A stretch of DNA of 64,000 nucleotides from Aureibaculum flavum (GCF_016406085.1 NZ_JAEHFJ010000001.1:558001-622000); one strand, 5' to 3'; shown: positions 9,320 to 18,049, numbered from the stretch's first letter. Numbers and translations are program-made. The notes: generated by a model from the sequence alone, not told the origin.

Positions 9320-9923
9320 CCTTTATCACTTGGTTTTCTTTTCGGTTTTTAAATACAATTTGAGTGTAATCATCAGAGGGTTCTATCATTCGCACCTCAA
9401 CAACCGTATGTTTTTGAGTATCGAAATGCAACACAAATTGCTTGATGTATTTTTTAAGTTCCTCATCTTTAGAATTAAATGTAACAATATACGCCTCAGC
9501 GTTTTTGGAGAAATTCATAGTAAATTCAGCATCATCAAACATATCACCACTAATACTTTTTACAATGAGCTGATTCAATTTTTTAAACAATTGGTTAGAG
9601 CCGACATTGACATCGCTCTTTTTCCCTTCGTCATTAATTAACAGCTTGTCTTCCTTGAAAATAACACTGTACTGAAAAGGACTTGTATATGACCATTTTA
9701 CCAAATTTGGCGACTTAAATAGCATTTTTCCTGAAGTTTTAATGTCATTTGACAAAAACTCCATGTGTTTGTATTGATCAAAATCGCTACCTATTGTCTT
9801 TGTTTTTTGAGCAACTGCTTTTACACGTTGCTTGAAGGTTGAAATTTCTTGAGCAGTCATCACTTTTTGGGCATAGCTTGCTGTTCCAATAAATAATAAA
9901 AAAGTAAGTATTAATTTAGACAT
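9300..9923 (-). CDS. LolA-like outer-membrane lipoprotein carrier family protein
   Basis: Periplasmic carrier of the LolA fold. I place the start at the ATG at 9923 (MSKLILTFLLFIG), because it begins a clean signal peptide ending ASYAQ. The longer open frame to 10145 runs through a repeat element and gives an implausible N-terminus. An ATG at 9935 is the alternative. The mature part shows the LolA pattern: a coiled N-terminal helix (TFKQRVKAVAQ), then KTSGKMLFKSPNLVKWSYTS, in which the SG.M.F..P...KW.Y core is typical. LolA-type proteins carry hydrophobic cargo across the periplasm. Its place in the pigment operon, overlapping a lipoprotein gene by 20 bp, suggests delivery of pigment or pigment precursor instead of general lipoproteins. 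Confidence 0.8.
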   Translation of the reverse strand: MSKLILTFLLFIGTASYAQKVMTAQEISTFKQRVKAVAQKTKTIGSDFDQYKHMEFLSNDIKTSGKMLFKSPNLVKWSYTSPFQYSVIFKEDKLLINDEGKKSDVNVGSNQLFKKLNQLIVKSISGDMFDDAEFTMNFSKNAEAYIVTFNSKDEELKKYIKQFVLHFDTQKHTVVEVRMIEPSDDYTQIVFKNRKENQVIKDEVFRN

Positions 9924-9943
9924 ATGGTATTTCATAAAGCTAC

Positions 9944-10075
9944 TGACGTCAGTTCGAGTGTTTTTTGTTTCATGAAATGAAACAGAAAATGTATCGAGAA
10001 CCGTTTTATCCGAAAATTCTATTCTCGATACACTTTTATCCCGAATTTTCGGGATCAAAGCACTCGAATCGACGA
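9944..10075. repeat. Cruciform-type repeat with conserved ends and two variable hairpins
   Basis: The element reads TTCGAGTG (9953-9960), hairpin 1 with arms TGTTTCAT/ATGAAACA (9966-9984), TATCGAGAA (9992-10000), a spacer, TTCTCGATA (10022-10030), hairpin 2 with arms ATCCCGAA/TTCGGGAT (10038-10055), and CACTCGAA (10061-10068). Outer and inner blocks are exact reverse complements of each other, so the whole can fold into one nested structure. The same end blocks and ACGTCA lead-in occur in the B units of the 7.2-8.2 kb array, but with a different stem sequence. It lies between the deacetylase and LolA-like genes. Confidence 0.9.
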
Positions 10076-10107
10076 ATTCTCTAACATTTGAATTTATAAA
10101 GTTAATT

Positions 10108-10878
10108 TTAACACTTAGCATATGCTTCAATTTCAAATAATTCATCTACCGTTACGGTTTCATAGTGATGTTCTTGTAAAAATAACAATAATTGTTCCAA
10201 AACCACAACGGTCCGTTTACTAGAATCATGTAATAAAATAACATCACCAGCTTTTAGGTTTTTTGTAATTCTATTTAGAATTTTTTTTGGTTCTTTTATT
10301 TTTGTATCCAAAGACCTCACATTCCATCCTACAACTTGAAGATTCGTTTCTTTAATTGCGTTTTTTATGGCAGGATTAGTAACTCCAAAAGGGGGTCTAA
10401 ACAACTTGCAATTCACTTTTAATAAATTATAAATCAATTTATTAGTACTCATTATTTCTTCAACAATTTTATTCTTTGAAAAAAAATCAAAAGTATTAGA
10501 ATGACTGTAAGAATGATTACCAACGACATGTCCTTCAGCAACTATTTGTTGCACTAATTTGGGGTGTTTTTCTATGCGATTTCCAATACAAAAAAAAGAA
10601 GCTTTGCTATTGTATTTCTTTAAAACAGAAAGGACTTGAGGTGTAAATTCTGAATTTGGTCCATCATCAAAAGTAATGGCAACTTGTTTTTTAGTGGTGT
10701 TTGGATTTGAATTTAATGCATTGATATGATAATTCCATCGGATATGAAACGAACCAATAATAGTTACAATCAACCAACATATAAAAAGAACAATGTATAA
10801 AAATTTAGGAAGTCCAAATGACAAAACAAGCAACACCAGTATAAAAAAAAAGCTATTTACTCTGCCAAATTTTAACAT
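10108..10878 (-). CDS. Polysaccharide deacetylase (NodB homology domain), membrane-anchored
   Basis: A 256-residue protein with two hydrophobic segments at the N-terminus (about 9-43) and a NodB domain from residue 65. Motif 1 is TFDDGP (69-74), with both aspartates. Motif 2 is HSYSH (122-126), with both metal-binding histidines. Motif 3 is FRPPFG, and motif 5 is ILLHDS. All catalytic and zinc positions appear intact. Family members remove N- or O-acetyl groups from polysaccharides or small molecules at the cell surface. It overlaps the dead ketosynthase gene by 7 bp (10872-10878), so it belongs to the pigment operon. Its role there is unknown. Confidence 0.88.
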   Translation of the reverse strand: MLKFGRVNSFFFILVLLVLSFGLPKFLYIVLFICWLIVTIIGSFHIRWNYHINALNSNPNTTKKQVAITFDDGPNSEFTPQVLSVLKKYNSKASFFCIGNRIEKHPKLVQQIVAEGHVVGNHSYSHSNTFDFFSKNKIVEEIMSTNKLIYNLLKVNCKLFRPPFGVTNPAIKNAIKETNLQVVGWNVRSLDTKIKEPKKILNRITKNLKAGDVILLHDSSKRTVVVLEQLLLFLQEHHYETVTVDELFEIEAYAKC

Positions 10879-11933
10879 GACTGTAATACTACTAAACTGT
10901 GGTTTTCGCCTCTGTATTGATTATAAAGAAGTACATTTTTGTAGATCTTTTTAGGTTGGTCATTTATTTTAACCAAAGTAGGAATCTCTTGTTTCTTAAT
11001 TATTTTGGAAGCCAGCCAAAACCCAAATGCAGAGGCTGTATTAAATTCTCCAGACAAATGTTTATAATAAACTTGCTGCGTATTCTTAAAGATACCTTCT
11101 TCTATCGTTTTGTAATAGGAATCGAAAGTAAGATCGCCGTTATTACCTAAAACAATAAGGTCTATATCTTCAATAGACAATTTATTTGCTTCTAAAAATG
11201 TTTTAATTCTAGATTCCAGATGCTCTTCGCTAAGTTGACTGTATATTTCAACATCCACTAATTTTGCATAGCTATGCTCCGTTTGTTCATCTGATAATGT
11301 ACAAAATATGGCTCCTTCACCAAAGATAGAACCTTCCGTTTTAGAATTAATTAAATCTGTATTACCAGCTTCTTCTTTTTTAATATGACCAATCAAATGA
11401 TGTAAATCATTGGTATGCTTACCATGTTCATCTACACCACCAACCAAAATAGTTGATGCCTCATCTTCATTAAATTTCATCTGAGCATCAATAAGACAAG
11501 ATTCAAAAGAAATTGCAGAATGCACATAGGTAAAGTTATAGGCTTTGCATTGCAAGCCTAAGGCAATTTGAGCACCAACTGTATTGTGTGTAGATTGAAT
11601 AAAAGAAGTTGGTGTTAAAAACTCTTCATCATTATCTATAATAGCACTTACAAATTTTTCAGAATCTTGTAAACAGCCCATTCCCGTACCCGTAATAATA
11701 GCATCAGGAACTTCTACATGAGCATCTTTTAACGCTAAACTTGAAGCCACCACACCCATTTTCACACCTTTTGCCATTCTTCTCGCTGCTGCAGGTGGAA
11801 TATACTCTTTATAATTAGGGTTAATAACCGGTAAAATATTGGTATCATAAAAAACAATGTCATCTAAGAATCCACTCTCAGTAGTTTTTTGTGCCGAAAC
11901 ACACCCCAATCCATTGATATAACAATTTTTCAT
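10872..11933 (-). CDS. Catalytically dead ketosynthase-like protein (chain-length-factor type)
   Basis: A 353-residue thiolase-fold protein of the FabF/KAS II group that has lost its active site. Compared with the neighbouring ketosynthase, the TACSS nucleophile region reads SAIS, putting Ile141 at the cysteine position. The NAHGTAT histidine region reads GNNGDLT, with Asn at histidine. The second histidine in GHT reads GEF, with Glu. The structural lysine is kept. This is the pattern of a chain-length factor that pairs with an active ketosynthase, as in type II polyketide and aryl-polyene systems. It ends one base before the active ketosynthase at 11934, its likely partner. Shorter than FabF by about 50 residues. 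Confidence 0.82.
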   Translation of the reverse strand: MKNCYINGLGCVSAQKTTESGFLDDIVFYDTNILPVINPNYKEYIPPAAARRMAKGVKMGVVASSLALKDAHVEVPDAIITGTGMGCLQDSEKFVSAIIDNDEEFLTPTSFIQSTHNTVGAQIALGLQCKAYNFTYVHSAISFESCLIDAQMKFNEDEASTILVGGVDEHGKHTNDLHHLIGHIKKEEAGNTDLINSKTEGSIFGEGAIFCTLSDEQTEHSYAKLVDVEIYSQLSEEHLESRIKTFLEANKLSIEDIDLIVLGNNGDLTFDSYYKTIEEGIFKNTQQVYYKHLSGEFNTASAFGFWLASKIIKKQEIPTLVKINDQPKKIYKNVLLYNQYRGENHSLVVLQSC

Positions 11934-13130
11934 TTAGTTTTTTGAAAAAATTAAGGTTGAGCAATTTCCACCGAAACCAAAAGAATTAGAAAGCACATAA
12001 TTGATTTGTTTCTCTTTTACTTTAGTAACAGGTACAATACCCGTTTCAGCAATCGCTGTGTTGAAGTTTAAATTCGGAAAAATAAGATTGTGTTGAATAG
12101 CTAGTATAGAGTACACCGCTTCAATTGCTGCCGCAGCAGCCAATGTATGCCCAGTAAACCCTTTTGTTGAACTTAAATCAGGAATTTTACTACCAAAAAC
12201 ACGTTGTATAGCAATACTTTCCGACAAATCGTTATTGGGTGTTGCCGTACCATGGGCATTAATATAATCTATTTGTTCCGGTAAAATTCCCGAAACTTTA
12301 AAGGCTTTTTGCATGGCTAAGGTAGCTCCTTCACCATTTTCAGACGAAGCTGTTTGATGAAAAGCATCATTAGCATTTCCATAACCGGAAACATAAGCCA
12401 GTACTTTTTTATTCTCTTTTGCAACGATTTCATCAGACTCTAAGATTAAAAATGCAGCCGCTTCACCTAAATTCAAACCTGTTCTATCATTATCAAAAGG
12501 TTTACAGTAGGTATCTGATAAAATCATCAAGGTTTTAAATCCGTTGATGGTAAATTTCGATAAGCAATCTGCACCGCCTACTACTACTCTATCCAATTTA
12601 CCAGCTTTTATCATTCGAGCACCTAGCATTATTGCATTGGCTGATGAAGAACATGCAGTACTAATTGTCGTTACAAAATCGGTAATTCCTAATTGTTCTG
12701 CAATTTTGTGGGTAGAATCACCCGCATGATGACCACCAATATATTTGTGATTGGTTTCATCTTCTAAATATTGGTAATAATACTTTTCAGTCATGTCCAT
12801 ACCACCTACACTCGTAGCAGATATTAAACCTGTACGACAATCATTAATATCAGAAATTCCGGCATTCTCAACGGCCTGTTTGGCAGCAACTACCCCCAGC
12901 AATGCTGTTCTGGAATAATTTTGAGATTCAGGTAAATTCAATTGCTTTATCAATTCTTCGTTTGACAAATCAATTTCACCGACCATAATTTCGTCAATAT
13001 GACGTGTTTTTATGCTAGAAATTTTAGAGATACCGTGCTTACTTTGCAATAAAGCATTCAAATTCTCTTCAACTGAGTTACCAATTGAAGAAACAATACC
13101 CATTCCAGTAATGGCAACTCCTTTAGACAT
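11934..13130 (-). CDS. 3-oxoacyl-ACP synthase II (FabF-like), aryl-polyene chain extension
   Basis: A 398-residue FabF-type condensing enzyme with the full catalytic set: C160 in STACSSS, H293 in NAHGTAT, K323 in STKG and H328 in GHTLAAA. It condenses malonyl-ACP with the growing acyl chain. It sits between an ACP gene (stop-start gap of 0 bp) and the inactive ketosynthase, with which it probably forms a heterodimer. Compared with housekeeping FabF, the N-terminal part is shorter and the context is wholly pigment biosynthesis, so polyene elongation is the likely task. Confidence 0.88.
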   Translation of the reverse strand: MSKGVAITGMGIVSSIGNSVEENLNALLQSKHGISKISSIKTRHIDEIMVGEIDLSNEELIKQLNLPESQNYSRTALLGVVAAKQAVENAGISDINDCRTGLISATSVGGMDMTEKYYYQYLEDETNHKYIGGHHAGDSTHKIAEQLGITDFVTTISTACSSSANAIMLGARMIKAGKLDRVVVGGADCLSKFTINGFKTLMILSDTYCKPFDNDRTGLNLGEAAAFLILESDEIVAKENKKVLAYVSGYGNANDAFHQTASSENGEGATLAMQKAFKVSGILPEQIDYINAHGTATPNNDLSESIAIQRVFGSKIPDLSSTKGFTGHTLAAAAAIEAVYSILAIQHNLIFPNLNFNTAIAETGIVPVTKVKEKQINYVLSNSFGFGGNCSTLIFSKN

Positions 13131-13388
13131 TTATTTTGTTCTATTTGCTGTAATATAAGTTGCCATAATAGCAACTGATTCAAAAATTTTCTTACCCTCT
13201 TTAGGATCAGTTAATTTAATACCATAATCTTTATCTAACATTACAATTAACTCTAAAGCATCAATAGAATCTAATCCCAATCCGTCTCCAAAAAGAGGAT
13301 CATCATCTCCTATTTCTTCGATTGAAACATCCTCTAAATTCAATTGCTCTATAATTTTTTCTTTTAATTCTAATTTTAATCCTTCCAT
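13131..13388 (-). CDS. Acyl carrier protein (pigment pathway)
   Basis: An 85-residue acidic four-helix ACP. The phosphopantetheine attachment serine is S41 in LGLDSIDALEL, the canonical DS motif. It abuts the ketosynthase gene at 11934-13130 without spacing and follows the truncated ketosynthase-like gene at the same zero spacing. It would carry the growing aryl-polyene chain or the malonyl unit. A second ACP (52217-52459) lies in the other half of the cluster. No phosphopantetheinyl transferase is visible in the window, so activation must come from elsewhere. Confidence 0.92.
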   Translation of the reverse strand: MEGLKLELKEKIIEQLNLEDVSIEEIGDDDPLFGDGLGLDSIDALELIVMLDKDYGIKLTDPKEGKKIFESVAIMATYITANRTK

Positions 13389-14009
13389 CTAATCTTTATT
13401 TTTATAAAGGTTTTTTAATTCGTTAGTTGTATGTTTCCTTTGTCCTTTCTTGGATATCATATACATAAAGCAATCATAAGCTTCCCCATCATAATCTACC
13501 CATCCGCAAAGCACACTTTCTGCTTTTTCTTTTTCTAATAAGCTACTTGCATATGCATGCAAAAAATCAGCATTAAAAGCGTCAAAGATAAAAAAAGCAT
13601 TCTCACTTTTTAACTGATGTTTAATACTTATTTCGCCAATAGTAATATTAGGCAGCGTATATACAAATACAGCGGGACTCGGATAATAACTTTCCTTGTC
13701 TTGAATACTCCCTTGATGTTTTCTATCTGTATCTAAACTTGAAGCTCTGTTTGTCAACACAATAGCGACATTATCATCAGCATCAATTTTAGTTGCATTT
13801 AACACATATTCAGCTCCCAAAAAGGCTAATTTACTTAAGTTATCCATTTTAAAAAATTTTGAATAACTTAAATTCAATTGTTTATACCCTTTTTTAGAAA
13901 AATCAGCAAATTCACTATTGGAATCCTCTTTGAATATGAGTTCTCCATTCACCGAAACTGTGTTATTCCTTATATGGCAATAGTTTGATATGTAATTTTC
14001 TATTTTCAA
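13389..14009 (-). CDS. Truncated ketosynthase-like protein (Ketoacyl-synt_2 type), no active-site cysteine
   Basis: A 206-residue protein matching only the N-terminal half of a ketosynthase. The stretch PSPAVFVYTLPNITIGEI and the following FFIFDAFNADF resemble the dimer-interface region of stand-alone Ketoacyl-synt_2 proteins found in polyene clusters; the position where the cysteine should be is Phe/Asp. No histidine motifs exist because the C-terminal half is absent. It lies between two full ketosynthase genes, 1 bp from the upstream one and 0 bp from the ACP. It may scaffold or modulate a ketosynthase complex; a remnant of duplication is unlikely given the intact frame and tight spacing. 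Confidence 0.7.
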   Translation of the reverse strand: MKIENYISNYCHIRNNTVSVNGELIFKEDSNSEFADFSKKGYKQLNLSYSKFFKMDNLSKLAFLGAEYVLNATKIDADDNVAIVLTNRASSLDTDRKHQGSIQDKESYYPSPAVFVYTLPNITIGEISIKHQLKSENAFFIFDAFNADFLHAYASSLLEKEKAESVLCGWVDYDGEAYDCFMYMISKKGQRKHTTNELKNLYKNKD

Positions 14010-14010
14010 A

Positions 14011-15156
14011 TTAATGCACTTTTTTAAAAATTACGGCTGTATTACATCCGCCAAAACCAGATGCTGTTTTCAAAAAAGTTTGCAATGGCTTTTTTGTATT
14101 TTCCTTTATTACATTTATAGATTGAGAAACGCCAAGTTCATCAAAACCATAAGATGTGTATAAAGTGTTATTAAATAACGATTGCATTCCCACGATAGTC
14201 TCCAACAAACCAGATGCCCCAAGTGTGTGGCCATAATAGCCTTTTAAACTATTCACAGGCACATCACCTAACTCCATTCTATTAAAAGCAATGGCCTCCA
14301 TTTCATCGTTATAATTAGTGGCTGTACCGTGTGCAGAAATATAATCTATAGTACTCGTTTCTATCATTGCTTCTTTCAGAGCAGATTGAATGCTTCTGTA
14401 TAATCCTTCTCCAGTTCTAGATGGTCCAGAAATATGATTGGCATCATTACAAGAGCCATCTCCTAATATTTCTAAAGCATCTGGCGATAGGTTTTCCTTT
14501 TGAGAAGTTACCAATATGGCAGCAGCAGCCTCTCCTATATTAATTCCCGTTCTGTTTTTAGAAAAAGGTCTACATGGAGCATCGCTAATTGCTTGAAACG
14601 ATTGAAATCCCGATAAAATAAATTCAGAAACAATATCTCCACTCGCAATAAGTACATCATCATACACACCTGACGTTATCATTCGTTTTGCCACTGAAAC
14701 CGCTAAAATTCCAGATACACAAGCATTAGAGACTACTATTGCTTCATTTTTAAATCCGAAAAATTGTTGAATTTGCTTCCCTAATTCAGCCAAATATGCT
14801 CGTTCTTTTGGGAACTTAGAATTGGTATCTAAGACATCTACATTTCCTTTTGTAGTTGAAATGATAAGTCCCGTTTTAGCTGTTATTTCTAAGTTAGACT
14901 GCTCTAAAACATCATTTAATGATAAGAACATCATTTTTTCTAAACGCGTAAAATCAATGCTATTCCCTAATTTTTGAAAAGCAGTATCTAATTGATCTGT
15001 TTTAATCAAAGAGGAATAAAAGGGTGTTTGTAACACCTTTTTATCATCTACTTTTTCAATACCAGAATTTCCTAATGAGATATTCTCAATATTCTGAGCC
15101 GTAGTAAAACCAAGACTTGAGATAATATTATTGTATGAAAGATAGGTTTGAGACAC
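14011..15156 (-). CDS. 3-oxoacyl-ACP synthase II (FabF-like), first gene of the left pigment operon
   Basis: A 381-residue condensing enzyme with intact catalytic residues: C146 in SNACVSG, H276 in SAHGTAT, K305 in SLKG and H310 in GHTLGASG. The SNACVSG loop differs from the usual TACSSG, which may reflect another primer or chain length. It is the promoter-proximal gene of the minus-strand run that ends at 250. A possible -7 box (TACTTTTG on the minus strand) lies at 15181-15188, about 25 bp before the ATG. With the ketosynthase at 11934 and that at 52471, the cluster has three active FabF-type enzymes. Confidence 0.87.
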   Translation of the reverse strand: MSQTYLSYNNIISSLGFTTAQNIENISLGNSGIEKVDDKKVLQTPFYSSLIKTDQLDTAFQKLGNSIDFTRLEKMMFLSLNDVLEQSNLEITAKTGLIISTTKGNVDVLDTNSKFPKERAYLAELGKQIQQFFGFKNEAIVVSNACVSGILAVSVAKRMITSGVYDDVLIASGDIVSEFILSGFQSFQAISDAPCRPFSKNRTGINIGEAAAAILVTSQKENLSPDALEILGDGSCNDANHISGPSRTGEGLYRSIQSALKEAMIETSTIDYISAHGTATNYNDEMEAIAFNRMELGDVPVNSLKGYYGHTLGASGLLETIVGMQSLFNNTLYTSYGFDELGVSQSINVIKENTKKPLQTFLKTASGFGGCNTAVIFKKVH

Positions 15157-15180
15157 GCTTTATCGCTAAATTATTCGTTG

Positions 15181-15188
15181 CAAAAGTA
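15181..15188 (-). promoter_or_regulatory. Candidate Bacteroidota -7 box for the left pigment operon
   Basis: On the minus strand the bases read TACTTTTG, matching TAnnTTTG, about 25 bp before the ketosynthase ATG at 15156. I see no convincing -33 TTG at the usual 17-23 bp spacing, so the call rests on one element. It lies in the 83-bp gap between this gene and the kinase stop. Confidence 0.3.
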
Positions 15189-15239
15189 ATTAAAAGTATT
15201 TTGTTGAAACACACAGTTAAAATTCAATTCTAATTTATT

Positions 15240-16589
15240 TTAAAAAGTCAAGACAAAGGTGGTATTCTTATCTGGAACAGAATACACCATAAGGCTACCG
15301 CCATGTAGCTGCATAATTTGTTTAGAAAGGCTTAAACCGATTCCCGTTCCTGAATTTTTAGTGGTAAAAAATGGAACAAAAATTTCTTCTATAAGTTCAG
15401 GGGCTATACCTGCTCCGTTATCAGTAACGGTAATGTATTTTTTGTTTGCGTTGTTAATTCCTGCAGACATTATAATATTACCGTTTTCCTTATTCCCTAA
15501 AGATTGTAAGGCATTTTTAGCTAAATTTATCATCACTTGTGTAATTTGCTTACTATCAACAAACAATTCTAAATTTTCTGGAGTAATGTCTAATTTTATT
15601 TCCACCTGATTATTGACACCATCTTGTTGCATTAAAACCAATACCTTACTTAGTAACTTTTCTGCCTCTACAATTTCCTTGTCCGGTTCGGGAACACTCA
15701 ATAATGTTCTGTACGACTGCACAAAACTCATTAAGTCATTACCTTGCTCTTTAATAACTTCCAATCCTTTTATTGTATTTTCAATATGCTTTACCTCAAA
15801 GGTATCTGCATTAACCATTTCATCGTCTTTTTTAAAATACCTTAAAATTGACTCTGAAATTGAGGTTATGGGCGTAATGGTATTCATAATCTCATGAGTT
15901 AGTACGCGAATCAATTTCACCCAAGAATCCGTTTCCTTCTCGTCCAACTCCTTATTAATATCCTGAATTACTACCAACAAAAGCTCCTGTTTGTTAATAT
16001 TTATTGAAGTCGATTTTATGGCCAATTGGGTTTTCTCCCTTTCATTTGTGAGCTGATATAACTTTTGATCAAACGGCTTTAAATCTTCAAATAGAGCATA
16101 CAATCCTTTATCGACTTGAGCCAATTGTTTAATATGATTCAGAGGTTTATAATTTAATAATCTTTCAACAGTAGGATTAGAAAAAATAATATGCCCTTTC
16201 TCATTAAAAGTTAAGATTCCAATATTCGAATGCTTTAAAATTTCTTGATAATATTGCTCTTGTTCTTGTTTTTTCAGATGTACATCTTGTATCAGAGCAT
16301 TTACTCTATTCAAACTCTGATTTAAGCTCTGAAAAGACTCAATAAGGTCTTTTTCCGGAAAATGTAATGTAAAATCTTCATTTTTAATAGCATCAAAAAA
16401 ATATGCCAGTTTCCTATTGATATTATTAATATAATATACCAATTGCCATGCTTGAAAGCATAAGAATCCAAGTATAAAAAAACAAACTACATAATACCCT
16501 TTTGTAAATAAGAATGCAAGACCTAAAGCGGTAAGGGTTATAAAAGTTACCCTTAAAATAATGTGTATATAAAAGTTTCTACTCGCCAT
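15240..16589 (-). CDS. Sensor histidine kinase (NtrB/AtoS-like), partner of the sigma-54 activator
   Basis: A 449-residue kinase. Two membrane helices (about 8-28 and 33-52) with almost no periplasmic loop suggest sensing within or near the membrane. A HAMP-like linker follows, then a PAS domain (about 110-215). The phospho-accepting histidine is H232 in LTHEIMNTITP. The N box is NLAKNALQS, G1 is DNGAGIAPE and G2 is GTGIGLSLSKQI. The start codon overlaps the stop of the response-regulator gene as TAATG (16587-16591), so the two are translated together. It likely controls the divergent efflux operon by phosphorylating that regulator. Confidence 0.92.
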   Translation of the reverse strand: MASRNFYIHIILRVTFITLTALGLAFLFTKGYYVVCFFILGFLCFQAWQLVYYINNINRKLAYFFDAIKNEDFTLHFPEKDLIESFQSLNQSLNRVNALIQDVHLKKQEQEQYYQEILKHSNIGILTFNEKGHIIFSNPTVERLLNYKPLNHIKQLAQVDKGLYALFEDLKPFDQKLYQLTNEREKTQLAIKSTSININKQELLLVVIQDINKELDEKETDSWVKLIRVLTHEIMNTITPITSISESILRYFKKDDEMVNADTFEVKHIENTIKGLEVIKEQGNDLMSFVQSYRTLLSVPEPDKEIVEAEKLLSKVLVLMQQDGVNNQVEIKLDITPENLELFVDSKQITQVMINLAKNALQSLGNKENGNIIMSAGINNANKKYITVTDNGAGIAPELIEEIFVPFFTTKNSGTGIGLSLSKQIMQLHGGSLMVYSVPDKNTTFVLTF

Positions 16590-17953
16590 TAATTGTCCAT
16601 TTTCTTTATCTTGTTGTACAATGTTTGTCTAGAGACCCCCAATTGATTTGCGGCTGCACTATAATTACCATCATGCTTATTCAAAGCATTGGTAATCATC
16701 ACTTTTTCCATTTCTTCTAACGTAGCTGTAGATGTTTCAGTAGACGTTATCGTTTTATTAGACCAGGAAAAATCCGTTGGCTTTAACACATTGGAATCAC
16801 ATAAAATAACAGCTCTTTCCATGGCATGTCGTAATTCGCGAACATTACCAGGCCAACCATAGTCTTTAAATTTATCTTGGACCATGGCATTTAATCTCAA
16901 TCCTTGCTTTCCATATTTAGCCGCAAATTTATTTAAATAAAAATCAGCCAATAACAACACATCATCATCGCGTTCTCGCAATGGAGGTACTTCCACATGG
17001 ATTGTATTAATTCTGTACAACAAATCTTCACGAAATATGCCATCTTTTACCATTTGTTCCAAATTGCAATTGGTAGCACAAACCAAGCGAATATCAACTG
17101 AAATTGGTTTATTAGACCCTACACGTACGATTATTCTATTTTGAATGGCCGATAATAATTTGGCCTGTGTCTGCAGCGATAGATTTCCTATCTCATCTAA
17201 AAATAACGTTCCGCCATTTGCCGCTTCAAATTTACCTATCCTATCTTCTTTGGCATCTGTAAAAGAACCTTTTGCATGCCCAAATAATTCACTTTCAAAT
17301 AAAGTTTCAGAAATTGACCCCATGTCTACATTAATAAACACTTCATTTTTTCGTGGCGACATTCGATGTAATTCTCTAGCTATTAATTCTTTTCCTGTAC
17401 CGTTCTCACCAGTTATCAATACATTAATATCTGTTGTAGCTACTTTTCGAGTAAGATTTAATACAGACGAAAGGGCCTTAGAATTACCAATAATATAATT
17501 TTTATCTTGATTGATAAGCTGTTTTAAATTGCTCTCTTTTTCTTTTAATTGATGGACTTCTTTTTGCGATTTACGCAATAGAAAAGCCGATTTTACAGTG
17601 GCTAATAATTTATCATTATTCCATGGTTTTAGGACAAAATCAGCTGCACCTTCTTTCAATGCTTTTACTGCTAAATCTATCGCTCCATAGGCTGTCATCA
17701 TAATTACTGAAACCGCAGGTGATTTCTTTTTAATTTCTTTTAGCCAGTACAAACCTTCATTACCAGAATTAATACCAGCAGAAAAATTCATATCTAATAA
17801 TACAATATCAAAGTCTGTCAGATTCTTAAGCGATGAAATCTGATTTGGGTTTGAAAGTATTTCAATACTTTTATATTCAAATTGCAACAATATTTCTAAA
17901 GCACTTAGCACGCTTTTATTATCATCTATTATTAAAATTTTTCCATCAGTCAT
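16589..17953 (-). CDS. Sigma-54-dependent response regulator (NtrC/AtoC family)
   Basis: I choose the ATG at 17953 (MTDGKILIIDD), giving 454 residues; an ATG at 17989 adds 12 unconserved residues. The order is receiver domain (phospho-acceptor D54 in VLLDMNF), AAA+ domain (Walker A GENGTGKE, Walker B GTLFLDEIG, arginine-finger region LLYRIN) and a Fis-type helix-turn-helix at the C-terminus (YSAAANQLGVSRQTLYNKI). The sigma-54-contacting loop reads GSFTDA, where the textbook motif is GAFTGA. It is the likely activator of the divergent operon and binds, by inference, the paired palindromes at 18011-18049 and 32550-32588. Confidence 0.93.
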   Translation of the reverse strand: MTDGKILIIDDNKSVLSALEILLQFEYKSIEILSNPNQISSLKNLTDFDIVLLDMNFSAGINSGNEGLYWLKEIKKKSPAVSVIMMTAYGAIDLAVKALKEGAADFVLKPWNNDKLLATVKSAFLLRKSQKEVHQLKEKESNLKQLINQDKNYIIGNSKALSSVLNLTRKVATTDINVLITGENGTGKELIARELHRMSPRKNEVFINVDMGSISETLFESELFGHAKGSFTDAKEDRIGKFEAANGGTLFLDEIGNLSLQTQAKLLSAIQNRIIVRVGSNKPISVDIRLVCATNCNLEQMVKDGIFREDLLYRINTIHVEVPPLRERDDDVLLLADFYLNKFAAKYGKQGLRLNAMVQDKFKDYGWPGNVRELRHAMERAVILCDSNVLKPTDFSWSNKTITSTETSTATLEEMEKVMITNALNKHDGNYSAAANQLGVSRQTLYNKIKKMDN

Positions 17954-18010
17954 CTTTACTAGTTTAATATTTTTTAAATGTACAAACAAAGATTTAAGTT
18001 TTTAAATAAG

Positions 18011-18049
18011 TGTAAAAATATTTTACACATCTTGTAAAAATATTTTACA
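18011..18049. promoter_or_regulatory. Two identical 17-bp palindromes, predicted activator-binding sites
   Basis: TGTAAAA-ATA-TTTTACA occurs exactly twice, at 18011-18027 and 18033-18049, with centres 22 bp (two helical turns) apart. The pair lies between the regulator gene and the TolC-like gene, 71 bp upstream of a sigma-54-like -24 element. This is the usual placement for an NtrC-type enhancer site. A matching pair occurs at 32550-32588. Confidence 0.8.

Noticed and set aside
9924-10145. N-terminal extension of the LolA-like gene
   Set aside because: The extension runs through the cruciform repeat and would bury the signal peptide; the ATG at 9923 gives a normal exported protein.
11934-15156. 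Housekeeping fatty-acid synthesis genes
   Set aside because: A housekeeping locus would carry fabD, fabH or acpP-fabF in standard order; here ketosynthases are mixed with inactive partners, TAL, DarA/DarB and exporters.
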